Source of the DNA: Myxococcales bacterium
GTDB taxonomy: Bacteria; Myxococcota; Polyangia; Polyangiales; Polyangiaceae
NCBI GenBank assembly: GCA_003151595.1
Contig: PLXW01000105.1
Location: 1 to 37,184, forward strand
Direction of reading: 5' to 3'
Length of the DNA stretch: 37,184 nt
Below the pieces are notes generated by a model. That model did no database searches, was not told the origin of the DNA, and was given only the letters and a program-made list of their open reading frames with translations. Position 1 is the stretch's first letter; each line of letters begins with the position of its first letter. Made by a program: the position numbers and the translations under genes. Below, piece after piece: positions 26,171 through 33,917 of the stretch.

Positions 26171-27904
26171 TCACATATCGGCCAGGCTCGCGCGCGTCGG
26201 GCGCATCGATCCGCGGAGGCGCTGCGCGTTCTTCGCCAGCACGTCGGACGCATCGAGAAGCGTACCGGTGCGCAGGACCGCCGCGCGCGCGCGCTCGTCG
26301 AAGACCGATCGCGCGATCGACGCGAGGACGCGCACCTCCCCCTCGTAGGCCTTCGGCGGGACGAGGAGGAGAAAGATCAGGCGGGCCGGTCGACCGTCGG
26401 GCGCGTCGAAGTCGATCCCTTGCGGCGAGAGGCCGAGCGCGAGGATGGGCTTCTGGAGCCCCTCGACCGCGGCGTGCGGGATGGCCACTTCGTCGCCGAG
26501 CCCGGTCGGCGCGGTTCGCTCGCGATCGAGCACCGCTTCGCGCGCGTCTCGCTTCACCCCCGCGAGCAGCGAACCCAGGGAGCGGACGAGCTCGTGGATC
26601 GCGTCTTCCGGCGTCGTCGCTTTCAGCGCGGCCACGAACGCCCCTTCACGAAGCAGCGCGACCACCTCTTCTTCCGGCTCACTCGAATAGAGGAGGCGCT
26701 TCATGATGGGGCCGCTGAGGAGCGACGTGCCGAGCGCCATGACCACGAGCGCGACGAACACCTGCTCCTTGATGAGCCCCGCGTCGAGCGCAAGCAGCGC
26801 CAGGATGATCTCCATCGCGCCGCGCGCGTTGAGACCGAAGCCGATGACCGCCGACTGCTTCCACGCCAGCCCTCCGGCGCGCGCCCCCACGCTGCACCCG
26901 ATGACCTTCGCCAGCGTCGCGATGACGAACACGAGCACGCACAGGCGCAGATCGAACGCGTGCACGAAGTCGATGCGCAGGCCGAGCGACGCGAAGAACA
27001 CCGGCGCGAAGATGTTCATCACGAAGTCCTCGATGACGACGCGCGTGCGGGTCCGCAGCTTCTTCGAGTCGCCGACCATCACGCCGACGACGAACCCGCC
27101 GAAGACGGCGTGGATGCCGATCGCTTGCGTGGTCGCCGCGCCGACCAGCGCCAGGACGATGATGAACGAGAGGAGTCGCCCCGGCGCGTGACTCGGGTCG
27201 CCTTCGACGCGCGCGAACACGCGATCGATCACGTGCCGTCCGAGGAAGAGGCACAGCGCCACGAACCCTACGGTCAGCCCGACCGTGATGGCCACACTGC
27301 GGATCCCGACCTCGCCCCCTTGCATCGGGCTCACGAGGACGGAGAAGGCGAGCCACCCGACGAGGTCGTCGATCATCGCCGCGGCCATGACCAGCAGCCC
27401 GACTTCGGTCTTGAAGAGACCCAGATCGAGCAGCGTCTTGGCGATGACGGGGAGCGCGGAGATCGACAGCGCGACGCCGATGAAGAAGGCGAAGAGCGAC
27501 CTGTGGTTGGGCTGAACGAGGTCCGAGTCGGGGAGCATGTAGCCGAGCAAGACGCCCCCGCCGAGCGGCAGCAGGATCCCGAGGAGGCTGGTGAGCAGCG
27601 CGCTCCGCCCGCGGCGCTTGACGACGTCGAGGTCGACCTCGATTCCCGCGACCACGAGGAGCAGCACGACGGCGACGCTGGTGTACGCGCCGACCATCTT
27701 CTGCGGCGTCCCAGTAGCGAAGAGCCAGTCGCGTACGCCGGGGGCGAGTCGTCCCAGCACCGTCGGCCCGAGGAGGATGCCCGCGCTGATTTCGCCGATG
27801 ATCAACGGCAACCCGATCGCGCGCGCGAGCTCCCCCAGCACGCGCGCGGTGCCGAGGAGGACCGCGAGCGACAGGAGGAAGACGAGGACGTCGTGCTCAG
27901 TCAC
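26171..27904 (-). CDS. CPA2 cation:proton antiporter fused to a PTS EIIA-like domain
   Basis: 577 residues. The first ~390 form a Kef/NapA-like CPA2 antiporter: many hydrophobic helices starting FLLSLAVLLGTARVLGELARAIGLPLIIGEISAGILLGP, with VMAAAMIDDLVGWLAF carrying the Asp-Asp pair of the ion site, and FASLGLRIDF later. From about residue 420 a soluble domain resembles PTS EIIA type 2 (fructose/nitrogen family): TPEDAIHELVRSL, then EVAIPHAAVEGL with the phosphorylatable-type His near 477, and RLIFLLLVPPKAYEGEVRVLASIAR. Such fusions could tie ion flux to PTS phosphorylation, but no PTS genes are nearby. The start is GTG, with TAGTCT 9 nt upstream. It is divergent from the lipoprotein at 28056. 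Confidence 0.92.
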   Translation of the reverse strand: MTEHDVLVFLLSLAVLLGTARVLGELARAIGLPLIIGEISAGILLGPTVLGRLAPGVRDWLFATGTPQKMVGAYTSVAVVLLLVVAGIEVDLDVVKRRGRSALLTSLLGILLPLGGGVLLGYMLPDSDLVQPNHRSLFAFFIGVALSISALPVIAKTLLDLGLFKTEVGLLVMAAAMIDDLVGWLAFSVLVSPMQGGEVGIRSVAITVGLTVGFVALCLFLGRHVIDRVFARVEGDPSHAPGRLLSFIIVLALVGAATTQAIGIHAVFGGFVVGVMVGDSKKLRTRTRVVIEDFVMNIFAPVFFASLGLRIDFVHAFDLRLCVLVFVIATLAKVIGCSVGARAGGLAWKQSAVIGFGLNARGAMEIILALLALDAGLIKEQVFVALVVMALGTSLLSGPIMKRLLYSSEPEEEVVALLREGAFVAALKATTPEDAIHELVRSLGSLLAGVKRDAREAVLDRERTAPTGLGDEVAIPHAAVEGLQKPILALGLSPQGIDFDAPDGRPARLIFLLLVPPKAYEGEVRVLASIARSVFDERARAAVLRTGTLLDASDVLAKNAQRLRGSMRPTRASLADM

Positions 27905-27913
27905 GGGAGGGGG

Positions 27914-27919
27914 AGACTA
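27914..27919 (-). promoter_or_regulatory. Candidate -10 element (TAGTCT) for the antiporter gene
   Basis: TAGTCT on the minus strand ends 9 nt before the GTG start at 27904; only CCCCCTCCC lies between, so no ribosome site is available. Confidence 0.35.
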
Positions 27920-28037
27920 CAACGCGTCACGTCGTATCGCGCGTCGGCGATGCTCGCGGCTCGGCTGTGGCCGAAAGAAACGCTTGCCGTCCCGCGTGCC
28001 CGACGATCATCCAGCGCGCCTTCGCGAACGAAAGAAG

Positions 28038-28046
28038 CGCTATGCT
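28038..28046 (+). promoter_or_regulatory. CGCTATGCT -10-like site for the lipoprotein/signal-peptidase triad
   Basis: CGCTATGCT ends 9 nt before the TTG at 28056. The same 9-mer lies 9 nt before the ATG of the aldehyde dehydrogenase gene. The shared distance supports both the promoter reading and the unusual TTG start. Confidence 0.45.
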
Positions 28047-28055
28047 GCGCGTCGC

Positions 28056-29129
28056 TTGCGCTCCCGAACACTTTCCATTCTGGTCCTGACGTTCCCTCTC
28101 CTCGGCTCGCAAGGGTGCGCGTCCTGCGCGAACTCCGGCCTGGGGCTCCTCTCGACGATGCCCGGCGTGGTGAACGATCCGTCGAACCACGCGCTCCGGC
28201 AGTCGATCCTCAGCTTCGGGATGAAAGAGTTCTGCCACCAGATGCAGACCCATGATGCGCCGCTCGGGCTCGACCCCAGCGCGCCCACCATCGGGCGCTT
28301 CTTCCCGCAGCAGTGCCAGAGTCAGGCGCTTCAAAACGGCGACTGGTACGTGCAGTTCTCCGGCTTCGGCTACGGGTACACGAACCTCTCGAAGAAGCTG
28401 ACGTTCACGATGAGCGGCGGGGTCGAGTACGACGCCGACTTCCAGCTCTCGGGCGGCGCGATGTACATCTACTTCCGCCCGCGCCAGATCACCTCGAGCA
28501 ACTTCACGTCGCACGTCATCGAGCAGCCGGTCGCGCAGTTCCTCAACTCGCTGTCGAACATGGGCGACACGTTCGGCAAGCAGCTCGTGGGAGGGCAGCT
28601 CCAGGCCGGCTTCACCGTCATCCGCGACTCGAACGGGAGCACTGACTTCGCCGTCGGGATCATCCCCGTCGGGCAGCGGCCGCAGCACCCGATCGACGTG
28701 CATGGGAACGATCACGTCACGTGGGAGAACGCGCGCGTCGATGTTCACCAGAACGAGCGCGACTTCGTGGGGCCGATCGAGGTCACCGATTCGGGGCGCG
28801 CGATCTGGGTGACCGGACGCGTCGACGGCTGCCCGGCGATCGACGTGATGCTCGTTCGCAAGGACGTCGGCGATGCGTCGCTCCAGCTCTACTACAACTA
28901 CCCGCAGATCGGGCCGCTCAGCGGGCCGCCTCTGGGGCAGGTGGTGCTGCAGCAAGGGGTCCCGTTCTCGCACGCGTTCAAGGTCGACCCCGGCCAGTAC
29001 TACGTCGTCTTCGACAACTCGCCGACCGCGGGCGTCGCCGCTCCGCTCGCCGTGGCGAGTCCGCTCACGCTCCTGGCCGACTCGGCCGCGACCGTGAGCT
29101 ACGCCGTTCAGATCGGCGACGCTCCGTGA
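28056..29129 (+). CDS. Lipoprotein (hypothetical), first gene of a signal-peptidase operon
   Basis: 357-residue exported protein, family not recognised. The start is a TTG giving MRSRTLSILVLTFPLLGSQGC, a near-ideal lipoprotein signal with lipobox S-Q-G-C (Cys21); no ATG or GTG in frame gives a signal peptide. A C-A-S-C motif sits right at the mature N-terminus. The mature part is beta-rich: a strand-rich block with WYVQFSGFGYGYTNLSKKLTF, an amphipathic helix region with FLNSLSNMGDTFGKQL, and a C-terminal sandwich-like half with FKVDPGQYYVVFDNS. The stop overlaps the GTG start of the large signal peptidase (GTGA), so they are co-translated. It may be a dedicated substrate or partner of that peptidase; this is inference. 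Confidence 0.7.
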   Translation: MRSRTLSILVLTFPLLGSQGCASCANSGLGLLSTMPGVVNDPSNHALRQSILSFGMKEFCHQMQTHDAPLGLDPSAPTIGRFFPQQCQSQALQNGDWYVQFSGFGYGYTNLSKKLTFTMSGGVEYDADFQLSGGAMYIYFRPRQITSSNFTSHVIEQPVAQFLNSLSNMGDTFGKQLVGGQLQAGFTVIRDSNGSTDFAVGIIPVGQRPQHPIDVHGNDHVTWENARVDVHQNERDFVGPIEVTDSGRAIWVTGRVDGCPAIDVMLVRKDVGDASLQLYYNYPQIGPLSGPPLGQVVLQQGVPFSHAFKVDPGQYYVVFDNSPTAGVAAPLAVASPLTLLADSAATVSYAVQIGDAP

Positions 29130-30532
29130 GCGAAGGTGGCTCGTTGCCCGAGGAACGGCGGGAGGCTATAGCGGCCGTCGCCGTGGAGTCATCGCAGCCG
29201 CATCTCGCTCATTTGCCGCAGCCGCCGCCACAATCGCGCGTGGCGCGCTCGATCTACTGGGCGGTGTGGTTCCTGGTCGTGCCGTTCGCGCTGGCGTGTC
29301 TCTTCGTGTGGGCGCTGTCGCCGTCGCTGTCGTTCGATCGCCCGGGCGTCTTGGGATGGATTCAGTCGAAGGTGCGGGACCAACCGGTGCCAGTGGGGAT
29401 CGTCGCCTTCACCGCGTTCGAGATGGCGCTGTGGGCTGCGCGCCAGCACCTGCCGCTCGCGCGCTTCGTCCACACGCCGCTGCGCGCCGACATTCCGAGC
29501 GCGATGCGCGCTCCGTTCGAGCGCGCTCGGATGCTGCTCGAAGAAGCGGAGATGATCTTCGCGCGCAACGAGAAGGCGATCGAGCGCGACCTGTCGCCGC
29601 ACGAGCGCACGAAGCTGAAGCAGGATCTCGAAGGCCTGCGCGTCGCGATGGCGCGGCAGCCGTTCGAAGAGGAAGGGTTCATCGACGCGCTCGTTCGCGT
29701 CGACGGCGAGGTCGACGTTCGCCTCGGCCGCTGGCGGAAGAGCGAGGTGCGCGAGTACCTGGAGTCGATCCTGGTCGCGATCGCAGTGGCCATGGCGCTG
29801 CGCGCGTTCGTGGTCGAGGCCTTCAAGATCCCGAGCGGGTCGATGATCCCCACGTTGCAGGTGGGCGATCACATCTTCGTGAACAAGTTCGTCTACGGGC
29901 CGGCCATCCCGTTCACCGACAAGCGCCTCTGGACGTCGATGCCTCCGCACCGCGGCGACGTAATGGTGTTCGCGTACCCGGAGAACATGGAGCAGGACTT
30001 CATCAAGCGCGTCATCGCGCTGCCGGGCGACAAGCTCGAGGCGAAGAACGGCCACCCGTGGATCAACGGATGGGAAGTGCCGCACTGCTACGCGGGGCAG
30101 TACTCGTACACCGAGGTCGACGCGCCGGTGCCGCAGCATGAAGGCGATCTGTACGTGGAGTTCCTCGACGGCGAGGCGTTCCTCACGCTCTACGATCACG
30201 CCTCGGGCGGGTTCGCCGAGAAGCAGGGGCCGTTCTTCGTGCAGCCCGGCGAGGTCTACGTGATGGGCGACAACCGCAACAACAGCCACGACTCGCGTCT
30301 GTGGTTCGGCGGGAAGGGCGGGGGAGCTCCGTTCGCGAACATCCGCGGCAAGGCTCTCTTCGTGTGGCTCAGCATGACCGACAGCGGCTTCGACTGGTCG
30401 CGCCTGGGCGCGCCCGTGATGGGGAGCCCGCGCTTGCCGGCGGCGATGAAGGGGCTCGAGCCGGCGGTCGCGAAGTGCATTCGTGATCGTCCGACGCGCG
30501 CTGAAGCGACGCCGCCGGCGGTGGCGAAATGA
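29126..30532 (+). CDS. lepB: Signal peptidase I (large form with extended N-terminal region)
   Basis: S26 signal peptidase of 468 residues against 200-330 usually. The catalytic core is in the C-terminal half: Ser239 in IPSGSMIPTL, Lys294 in DFIKRVIALPGD, and VMGDNRNNSHDSR further on. The N-terminal 205 residues are extra: a Pro-rich start, two hydrophobic helices (about 42-64 and 88-104), then a charged, probably coiled-coil helix (about 125-180). A third membrane segment (about 212-230) leads into the catalytic domain. GTG at 29126 overlaps the lipoprotein stop; the ATG of the Cys-rich peptide gene overlaps its own stop. A compact paralogue is at 7693-8313, so this genome region has at least two, perhaps with different substrates. 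Confidence 0.93.
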   Translation: MSEGGSLPEERREAIAAVAVESSQPHLAHLPQPPPQSRVARSIYWAVWFLVVPFALACLFVWALSPSLSFDRPGVLGWIQSKVRDQPVPVGIVAFTAFEMALWAARQHLPLARFVHTPLRADIPSAMRAPFERARMLLEEAEMIFARNEKAIERDLSPHERTKLKQDLEGLRVAMARQPFEEEGFIDALVRVDGEVDVRLGRWRKSEVREYLESILVAIAVAMALRAFVVEAFKIPSGSMIPTLQVGDHIFVNKFVYGPAIPFTDKRLWTSMPPHRGDVMVFAYPENMEQDFIKRVIALPGDKLEAKNGHPWINGWEVPHCYAGQYSYTEVDAPVPQHEGDLYVEFLDGEAFLTLYDHASGGFAEKQGPFFVQPGEVYVMGDNRNNSHDSRLWFGGKGGGAPFANIRGKALFVWLSMTDSGFDWSRLGAPVMGSPRLPAAMKGLEPAVAKCIRDRPTRAEATPPAVAK

Positions 30533-30765
30533 GCGCGCGGAAACTCGGCGCGTTCGTGCTCGTCGTGATGGCGTCGCTCGCGTCGCTGTCGTGCGCGATG
30601 TCGCGCGCCGCCGCCGCGCGCGATCCGATGAAGTGCGAGCGCGATCCCAACTGCAAAGGGCACCAGGCGGCGTTCGATTGCAGCACGCAGTGCAGCGACG
30701 ACCCGGGGTGTCTCGATCGCTGCAACGAGATTCAAGAGCAGACCGGAACGTCGGCTCCGCACTGA
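30529..30765 (+). CDS. Cys-rich mini-lipoprotein (hypothetical)
   Basis: 78-residue exported peptide. Signal MSARKLGAFVLVVMASLASLSC has lipobox S-L-S-C (Cys22). The short mature part holds six more cysteines: Cys36, 42, 51, 55, 61 and 65. The last four form twin C-x3-C motifs (51-55 and 61-65) five residues apart, as in small helical-hairpin disulfide or metal-binding folds. ATG overlaps the signal peptidase stop by 4 nt (ATGA). Its conserved-looking coupling to a signal peptidase and a lipoprotein suggests a joint envelope function, but the family is not recognised. A 9-bp gap separates it from the convergent aldehyde dehydrogenase. Confidence 0.7.
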   Translation: MSARKLGAFVLVVMASLASLSCAMSRAAAARDPMKCERDPNCKGHQAAFDCSTQCSDDPGCLDRCNEIQEQTGTSAPH

Positions 30766-30774
30766 CTCGCGAGG

Positions 30775-32163
30775 CTAGAGCGCCAGCCTGAAGTGAATGG
30801 CTTTGGGACGCGTGAGAGCGTCGAAGCCGAGCGCGCTGAGCGTCACGCCGCGGCCCGAGTCCTTCACACCCGTCCACGGCAACGCCGGATCGAGCGCATC
30901 GCACCGGTTCATCAAGATCGTTCCGTACTCGAGTGAGCGCGCCATTCGCGCCGCGCGATCGCGATCGCGCGTCCACACGCTCGCCGTGAGGCCGAGGCGC
31001 GAGTCGTTCATCAGCTTCAGCGCCTCTTCGTCCGAGTCCACGACGGCGACCGGCAAGATCGGACCGAACGACTCCGCTTGCATCAGCTTCATGGCGTGCG
31101 TGGCGCCGTCGATCAGCGTCGCCTCGAAGAAGCGCCCCTTGCCCCCCACGCGCTGCGGCTTTCCGCCGGCCACGACGCGCGCCCCCTTCGACTCCGCGTC
31201 GCGCACCAGCGCGTCGAGCTCCGGTACGTGGTGCGGCTGCGCGATCGGTCCCAGCGACGTCTTCGCGTCCATCGGGTCGCCCATGACGTAAGCGCGGATC
31301 ATCGGCTCGGCGAGCTCGACGAACCGCTTGTAGAGCGAGCGATGCACGTACACGCGCTCGACCGCGCAGCAGCTCTGGCCGGCGTTGTAGCAAGCGCCGT
31401 CGACCAGGTTCTCCACCGTCTTCTCGAGGTCCGCGTCTTCGGCGACGTACGCCGGATCGTTTCCGCCGAGCTCGAGCCCCACGTGGAGGAAGCGCGCCGC
31501 CGCCGCTTGCTGGATGCGATGGCCGCCGAGCACCGAGCCCGTGAAGAGCACGTGATCGACGCGCGCGTCGCCGACCATGCGCTCGCTCGTGGGGTGATCG
31601 CAGTGGAGCGCCTGAACGACGTCGGCGGGCGCGCCCGCTTCGGCGAACGCGCGCGCGAAGTGCTCGCCGCACAGCGGAGTGCGCGGCGAGTGCTTGAGGA
31701 CCACGGCGTTCCCCGCGAGCACCGCCGGGACGAGCGCGTTGATCGCCGTGAGCAGCGGGTAGTTCCACGCCGGCAGATCGAGCACCACGCCCAGCGGGTC
31801 TTTCACGATGCGCCGCTCGAAGCCGTCTTTCGGCGGGAGCGCCACGTCGGCCAGCGAGGCCTCGGCGATCGACATCATGTGCCGCGCGCGCCCCGTCATC
31901 CCTTTCACTTCGTTCTTCGCCTGCCCGAGGGGCTTGCCCATCATCCGCGTGATGTCCGCGGCGATGGCGTCTTCGTTCTTCTCCATCGCCACCATCGCGC
32001 GTTCGCAGAACGCGATGCGCTCGGCGACGTTCGTCTTCCGCATCGCGGCGGCGGCGGCGCGCGCGCGGTCGAGCGTCGCGGCGACGACGGCTTCGTCGGC
32101 GAGTGAGACGGTGCAGGCGACGTCGCCGGTGAACGGGTTATCGACGGTGAGGGAGGTCGTCAT
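30775..32163 (-). CDS. NAD(P)-dependent aldehyde dehydrogenase, succinate-semialdehyde dehydrogenase-like
   Basis: Cytoplasmic aldehyde dehydrogenase of 462 residues, the same length as E. coli Sad/YneI, which it resembles in layout. Motifs: NPFTGDVACTV start, AWNYPLLTAINALVPAVLAGNAVVLKHSP, LFTGSVLGG nucleotide site, catalytic Glu in LELGGNDPAYV and catalytic Cys in NAGQSCCAVERVYV, and ESFGPILPV near the C-terminus. The first Cys of the CC pair is the probable nucleophile. Oxidation of succinate semialdehyde is the best guess; other aldehydes are possible. A CGCTATGCT promoter-like site 9 nt upstream suggests its own leaderless transcript despite following the kinase by 18 bp. Confidence 0.9.
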   Translation of the reverse strand: MTTSLTVDNPFTGDVACTVSLADEAVVAATLDRARAAAAAMRKTNVAERIAFCERAMVAMEKNEDAIAADITRMMGKPLGQAKNEVKGMTGRARHMMSIAEASLADVALPPKDGFERRIVKDPLGVVLDLPAWNYPLLTAINALVPAVLAGNAVVLKHSPRTPLCGEHFARAFAEAGAPADVVQALHCDHPTSERMVGDARVDHVLFTGSVLGGHRIQQAAAARFLHVGLELGGNDPAYVAEDADLEKTVENLVDGACYNAGQSCCAVERVYVHRSLYKRFVELAEPMIRAYVMGDPMDAKTSLGPIAQPHHVPELDALVRDAESKGARVVAGGKPQRVGGKGRFFEATLIDGATHAMKLMQAESFGPILPVAVVDSDEEALKLMNDSRLGLTASVWTRDRDRAARMARSLEYGTILMNRCDALDPALPWTGVKDSGRGVTLSALGFDALTRPKAIHFRLAL

Positions 32164-32172
32164 GGCGACGAC

Positions 32173-32181
32173 AGCATAGCG
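32173..32181 (-). promoter_or_regulatory. CGCTATGCT -10-like site for the aldehyde dehydrogenase gene
   Basis: On the minus strand CGCTATGCT (hexamer TATGCT at 32178-32173) ends 9 nt before the ATG at 32163. It fills the 18-bp gap after the kinase stop. No Shine-Dalgarno sequence is present. Confidence 0.45.
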
Positions 32182-33621
32182 TCAGTGGCGGCGCGTCAGC
32201 GGATCCGAGGCGGGCGCAGCGGGCGAGGGCGCGGCGGCGGCCGGGGGAGGGGGAGCGATGGCCGGCGACGACTTGTGCGTGTGTGCGCGCGACGCGCTGA
32301 AGGGAGCCGGCCTGGCGAACGGCGCGGGGGTGTCGTCGCTCCTTGAAGGCGCCGTCACCGCGGGGGCGCCGGTAGACGGCGGCGCGGGCATCGGCTCGGC
32401 GCTGGGGGTCTCGGTGGTCACGCTCGACGACGGACCGCTCGCGTTCGCCGCGACCGCCATCGGCGCGCTCGCACCGGCCGTCGGAAGGAGCATCAACGTC
32501 GCCGTGAGCAGCGCCGCGACCGCGCCGCCGATCGCGACGGCGAATTTCGTCCGACGCGACGACTGCGCCACGAGCCCGTCCATCTCCTCGGCCGGGGTGT
32601 GCGTCGTCGGTCGCCCCGTCGTCCCCGTGGCCCGCTGCATCGCCGAGTACTGCGCCAGCACCAGGTCGGGGTTGCTCACCGACGTCGCCGCCAGCGTCGG
32701 CTCGCGCCCCAGCTCGTCGATCGACTGCTTCATCGCGCGGTACGCCTCGCGCACCGCCCCCTGCATCTCGAGCGCGCTCGACCAGCGGTCGTCCATCGCG
32801 AACGACAGCGCGCGATCGACCACGTCGCACACCGCGCGCGGCAGCTCGGGGCGGTAGAGCGCGATGGGCTTGGCCGGGATCGACATCGCGCCGAGGAGCA
32901 CCTCGTTCATCGTGTCGGCCTCGTGCACGTGGTGCCCCGTGAGGAGCGTGAACATCGTCGCGCCCACGGCCCACAGGTCGCTTCGCGGATCGACCTCGTC
33001 CCATCGACCGCGCGCTTGTTCCGGCGGCATGAACGACGGCGTCCCCATCGTGTGCCCGCTCTGCGTCGCGCCCGTGAGCGTGCCGTTCTCCAGCTCGCGG
33101 AGGTGCGCGATGCCGAAGTCGAGCACCTTGATCGTGGCCTCCTTCGTGAGGAACACGTTCTCGGGCTTGATGTCGCGGTGGATGATCCCCTTGGCGTGCG
33201 CCGCCGCCAGCACGTCGAGCAGCTGGTAGGCCGCGGCGAGCACCTCTTCGACGCCGAGCCGCCCCTTGCGACGCACGCGGTGATCGAGGGTCTCGCCCTC
33301 GAGCAGATCCATCGTGAAGTACGGCGCGCCGTCTTCGGTCACGTCGTCGTCGATGACGCTGACCGCGCCCTTGTGCGCGACCGTGTTGGCCACGTACCCC
33401 TCGCGCGCGAAGCGGGCGCGCGAGTCGTCGCTCATCGCGACCTCGCGGTGGAGGATCTTGATGGCGACGCGCTTCCCGTTCCGGTGCGTCGCCGCGTAGA
33501 CCGCCGCCATGCCGCCGACGCCGATCAGCTCGTCGAGCCGCCACTTGTCGCGCACGCGCTGGCCGATGCGCGATTGCGCTCGGACCGTCAGCTCGTCGAC
33601 TTCGGCATCCATACGGCTCAT
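32182..33621 (-). CDS. Membrane-anchored Ser/Thr protein kinase
   Basis: Hanks-type kinase of 479 residues from the ATG at 33621 (an ATG at 33690 would add 23 basic residues; neither has a strong ribosome site). Kinase motifs: Gly loop GVGGMAAVYAA, Lys in VAIKIL, catalytic IIHRDIKPENVFL, VLDFGIAHL, activation segment HTMGTPSFMPPEQARG and SDLWAVGATMF. A single transmembrane helix (about 350-372, KFAVAIGGAVAALLTATLMLL) follows the juxtamembrane region and leads to an extracytoplasmic Ala/Pro/Ser-rich tail of about 100 residues with no recognisable domain. This PASTA-less PknB-like topology is common in myxobacteria. It may act on FHA-containing proteins such as the activator at 21070-22986; inference. 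Confidence 0.9.
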   Translation of the reverse strand: MSRMDAEVDELTVRAQSRIGQRVRDKWRLDELIGVGGMAAVYAATHRNGKRVAIKILHREVAMSDDSRARFAREGYVANTVAHKGAVSVIDDDVTEDGAPYFTMDLLEGETLDHRVRRKGRLGVEEVLAAAYQLLDVLAAAHAKGIIHRDIKPENVFLTKEATIKVLDFGIAHLRELENGTLTGATQSGHTMGTPSFMPPEQARGRWDEVDPRSDLWAVGATMFTLLTGHHVHEADTMNEVLLGAMSIPAKPIALYRPELPRAVCDVVDRALSFAMDDRWSSALEMQGAVREAYRAMKQSIDELGREPTLAATSVSNPDLVLAQYSAMQRATGTTGRPTTHTPAEEMDGLVAQSSRRTKFAVAIGGAVAALLTATLMLLPTAGASAPMAVAANASGPSSSVTTETPSAEPMPAPPSTGAPAVTAPSRSDDTPAPFARPAPFSASRAHTHKSSPAIAPPPPAAAAPSPAAPASDPLTRRH

Positions 33622-33917
33622 GGCTTCGTCTTGGTTCCGCTGGTTTCGCGGCGCGTCCCGTTTTCTGGACGTCCCGCGCGACGCTTTCATTCAACCGGCC
33701 GCCACCCAAACGGGCGACGCCTCTCCCCTAAGCAAGACCCGGCCCAGCTGCGAAACTTGGGGAAAGGCGGATCAGAGAGCGCCAGGTTCCCGGACATTTG
33801 CGGGCCAGTGGCACATCCGAGCGTAACGGCGCGCGTAACATGTGACGGGCGTGCGACCGAGTGAGGGGCGCGACGCCGCGCAGGTGGGGTCTGGGAAGCT
33901 CATGGATGAGCGACCCC
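33622..33917. other. Intergenic region between tandem uvrA and the Ser/Thr kinase
   Basis: The longest stretch here without an assigned gene (296 bp, or 227 bp if the kinase starts at 33690). It holds a direct repeat CGTAAC at 33822 and 33834 (12-bp period), a possible tandem half-site, and one arm (33857-33868, CCGAGTGAGGGG) of a 12-bp inverted repeat whose other arm (33914-33925) overlaps the uvrA stop. The 45-nt loop is long for a terminator. No -35/-10 pair stands out for the kinase. Confidence 0.4.

Noticed and set aside
28042..28089. ATG-initiated short frame just before the lipoprotein at 28056
   Set aside because: It ends after 15 codons and is out of frame with the lipoprotein signal peptide; the ATG belongs to the TATGCT promoter-like hexamer.
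24860..28255. Very long open frame (+) across gpsA, zinc-ribbon and antiporter genes
   Set aside because: It runs antisense to well-supported genes, is Arg/Asp/Glu/His-rich as expected for the complement of high-GC genes, and has no recognisable domain.
30766..30773. Palindrome CTCGCGAG between the Cys-rich peptide and aldehyde dehydrogenase genes
   Set aside because: Eight bases with no loop; expected by chance in GC-rich DNA.
29189..31768. Long open frame (-) opposite the large signal peptidase and part of the aldehyde dehydrogenase
   Set aside because: Antisense shadow of clear genes; translation is low-complexity Arg/Ala/His with no motif.
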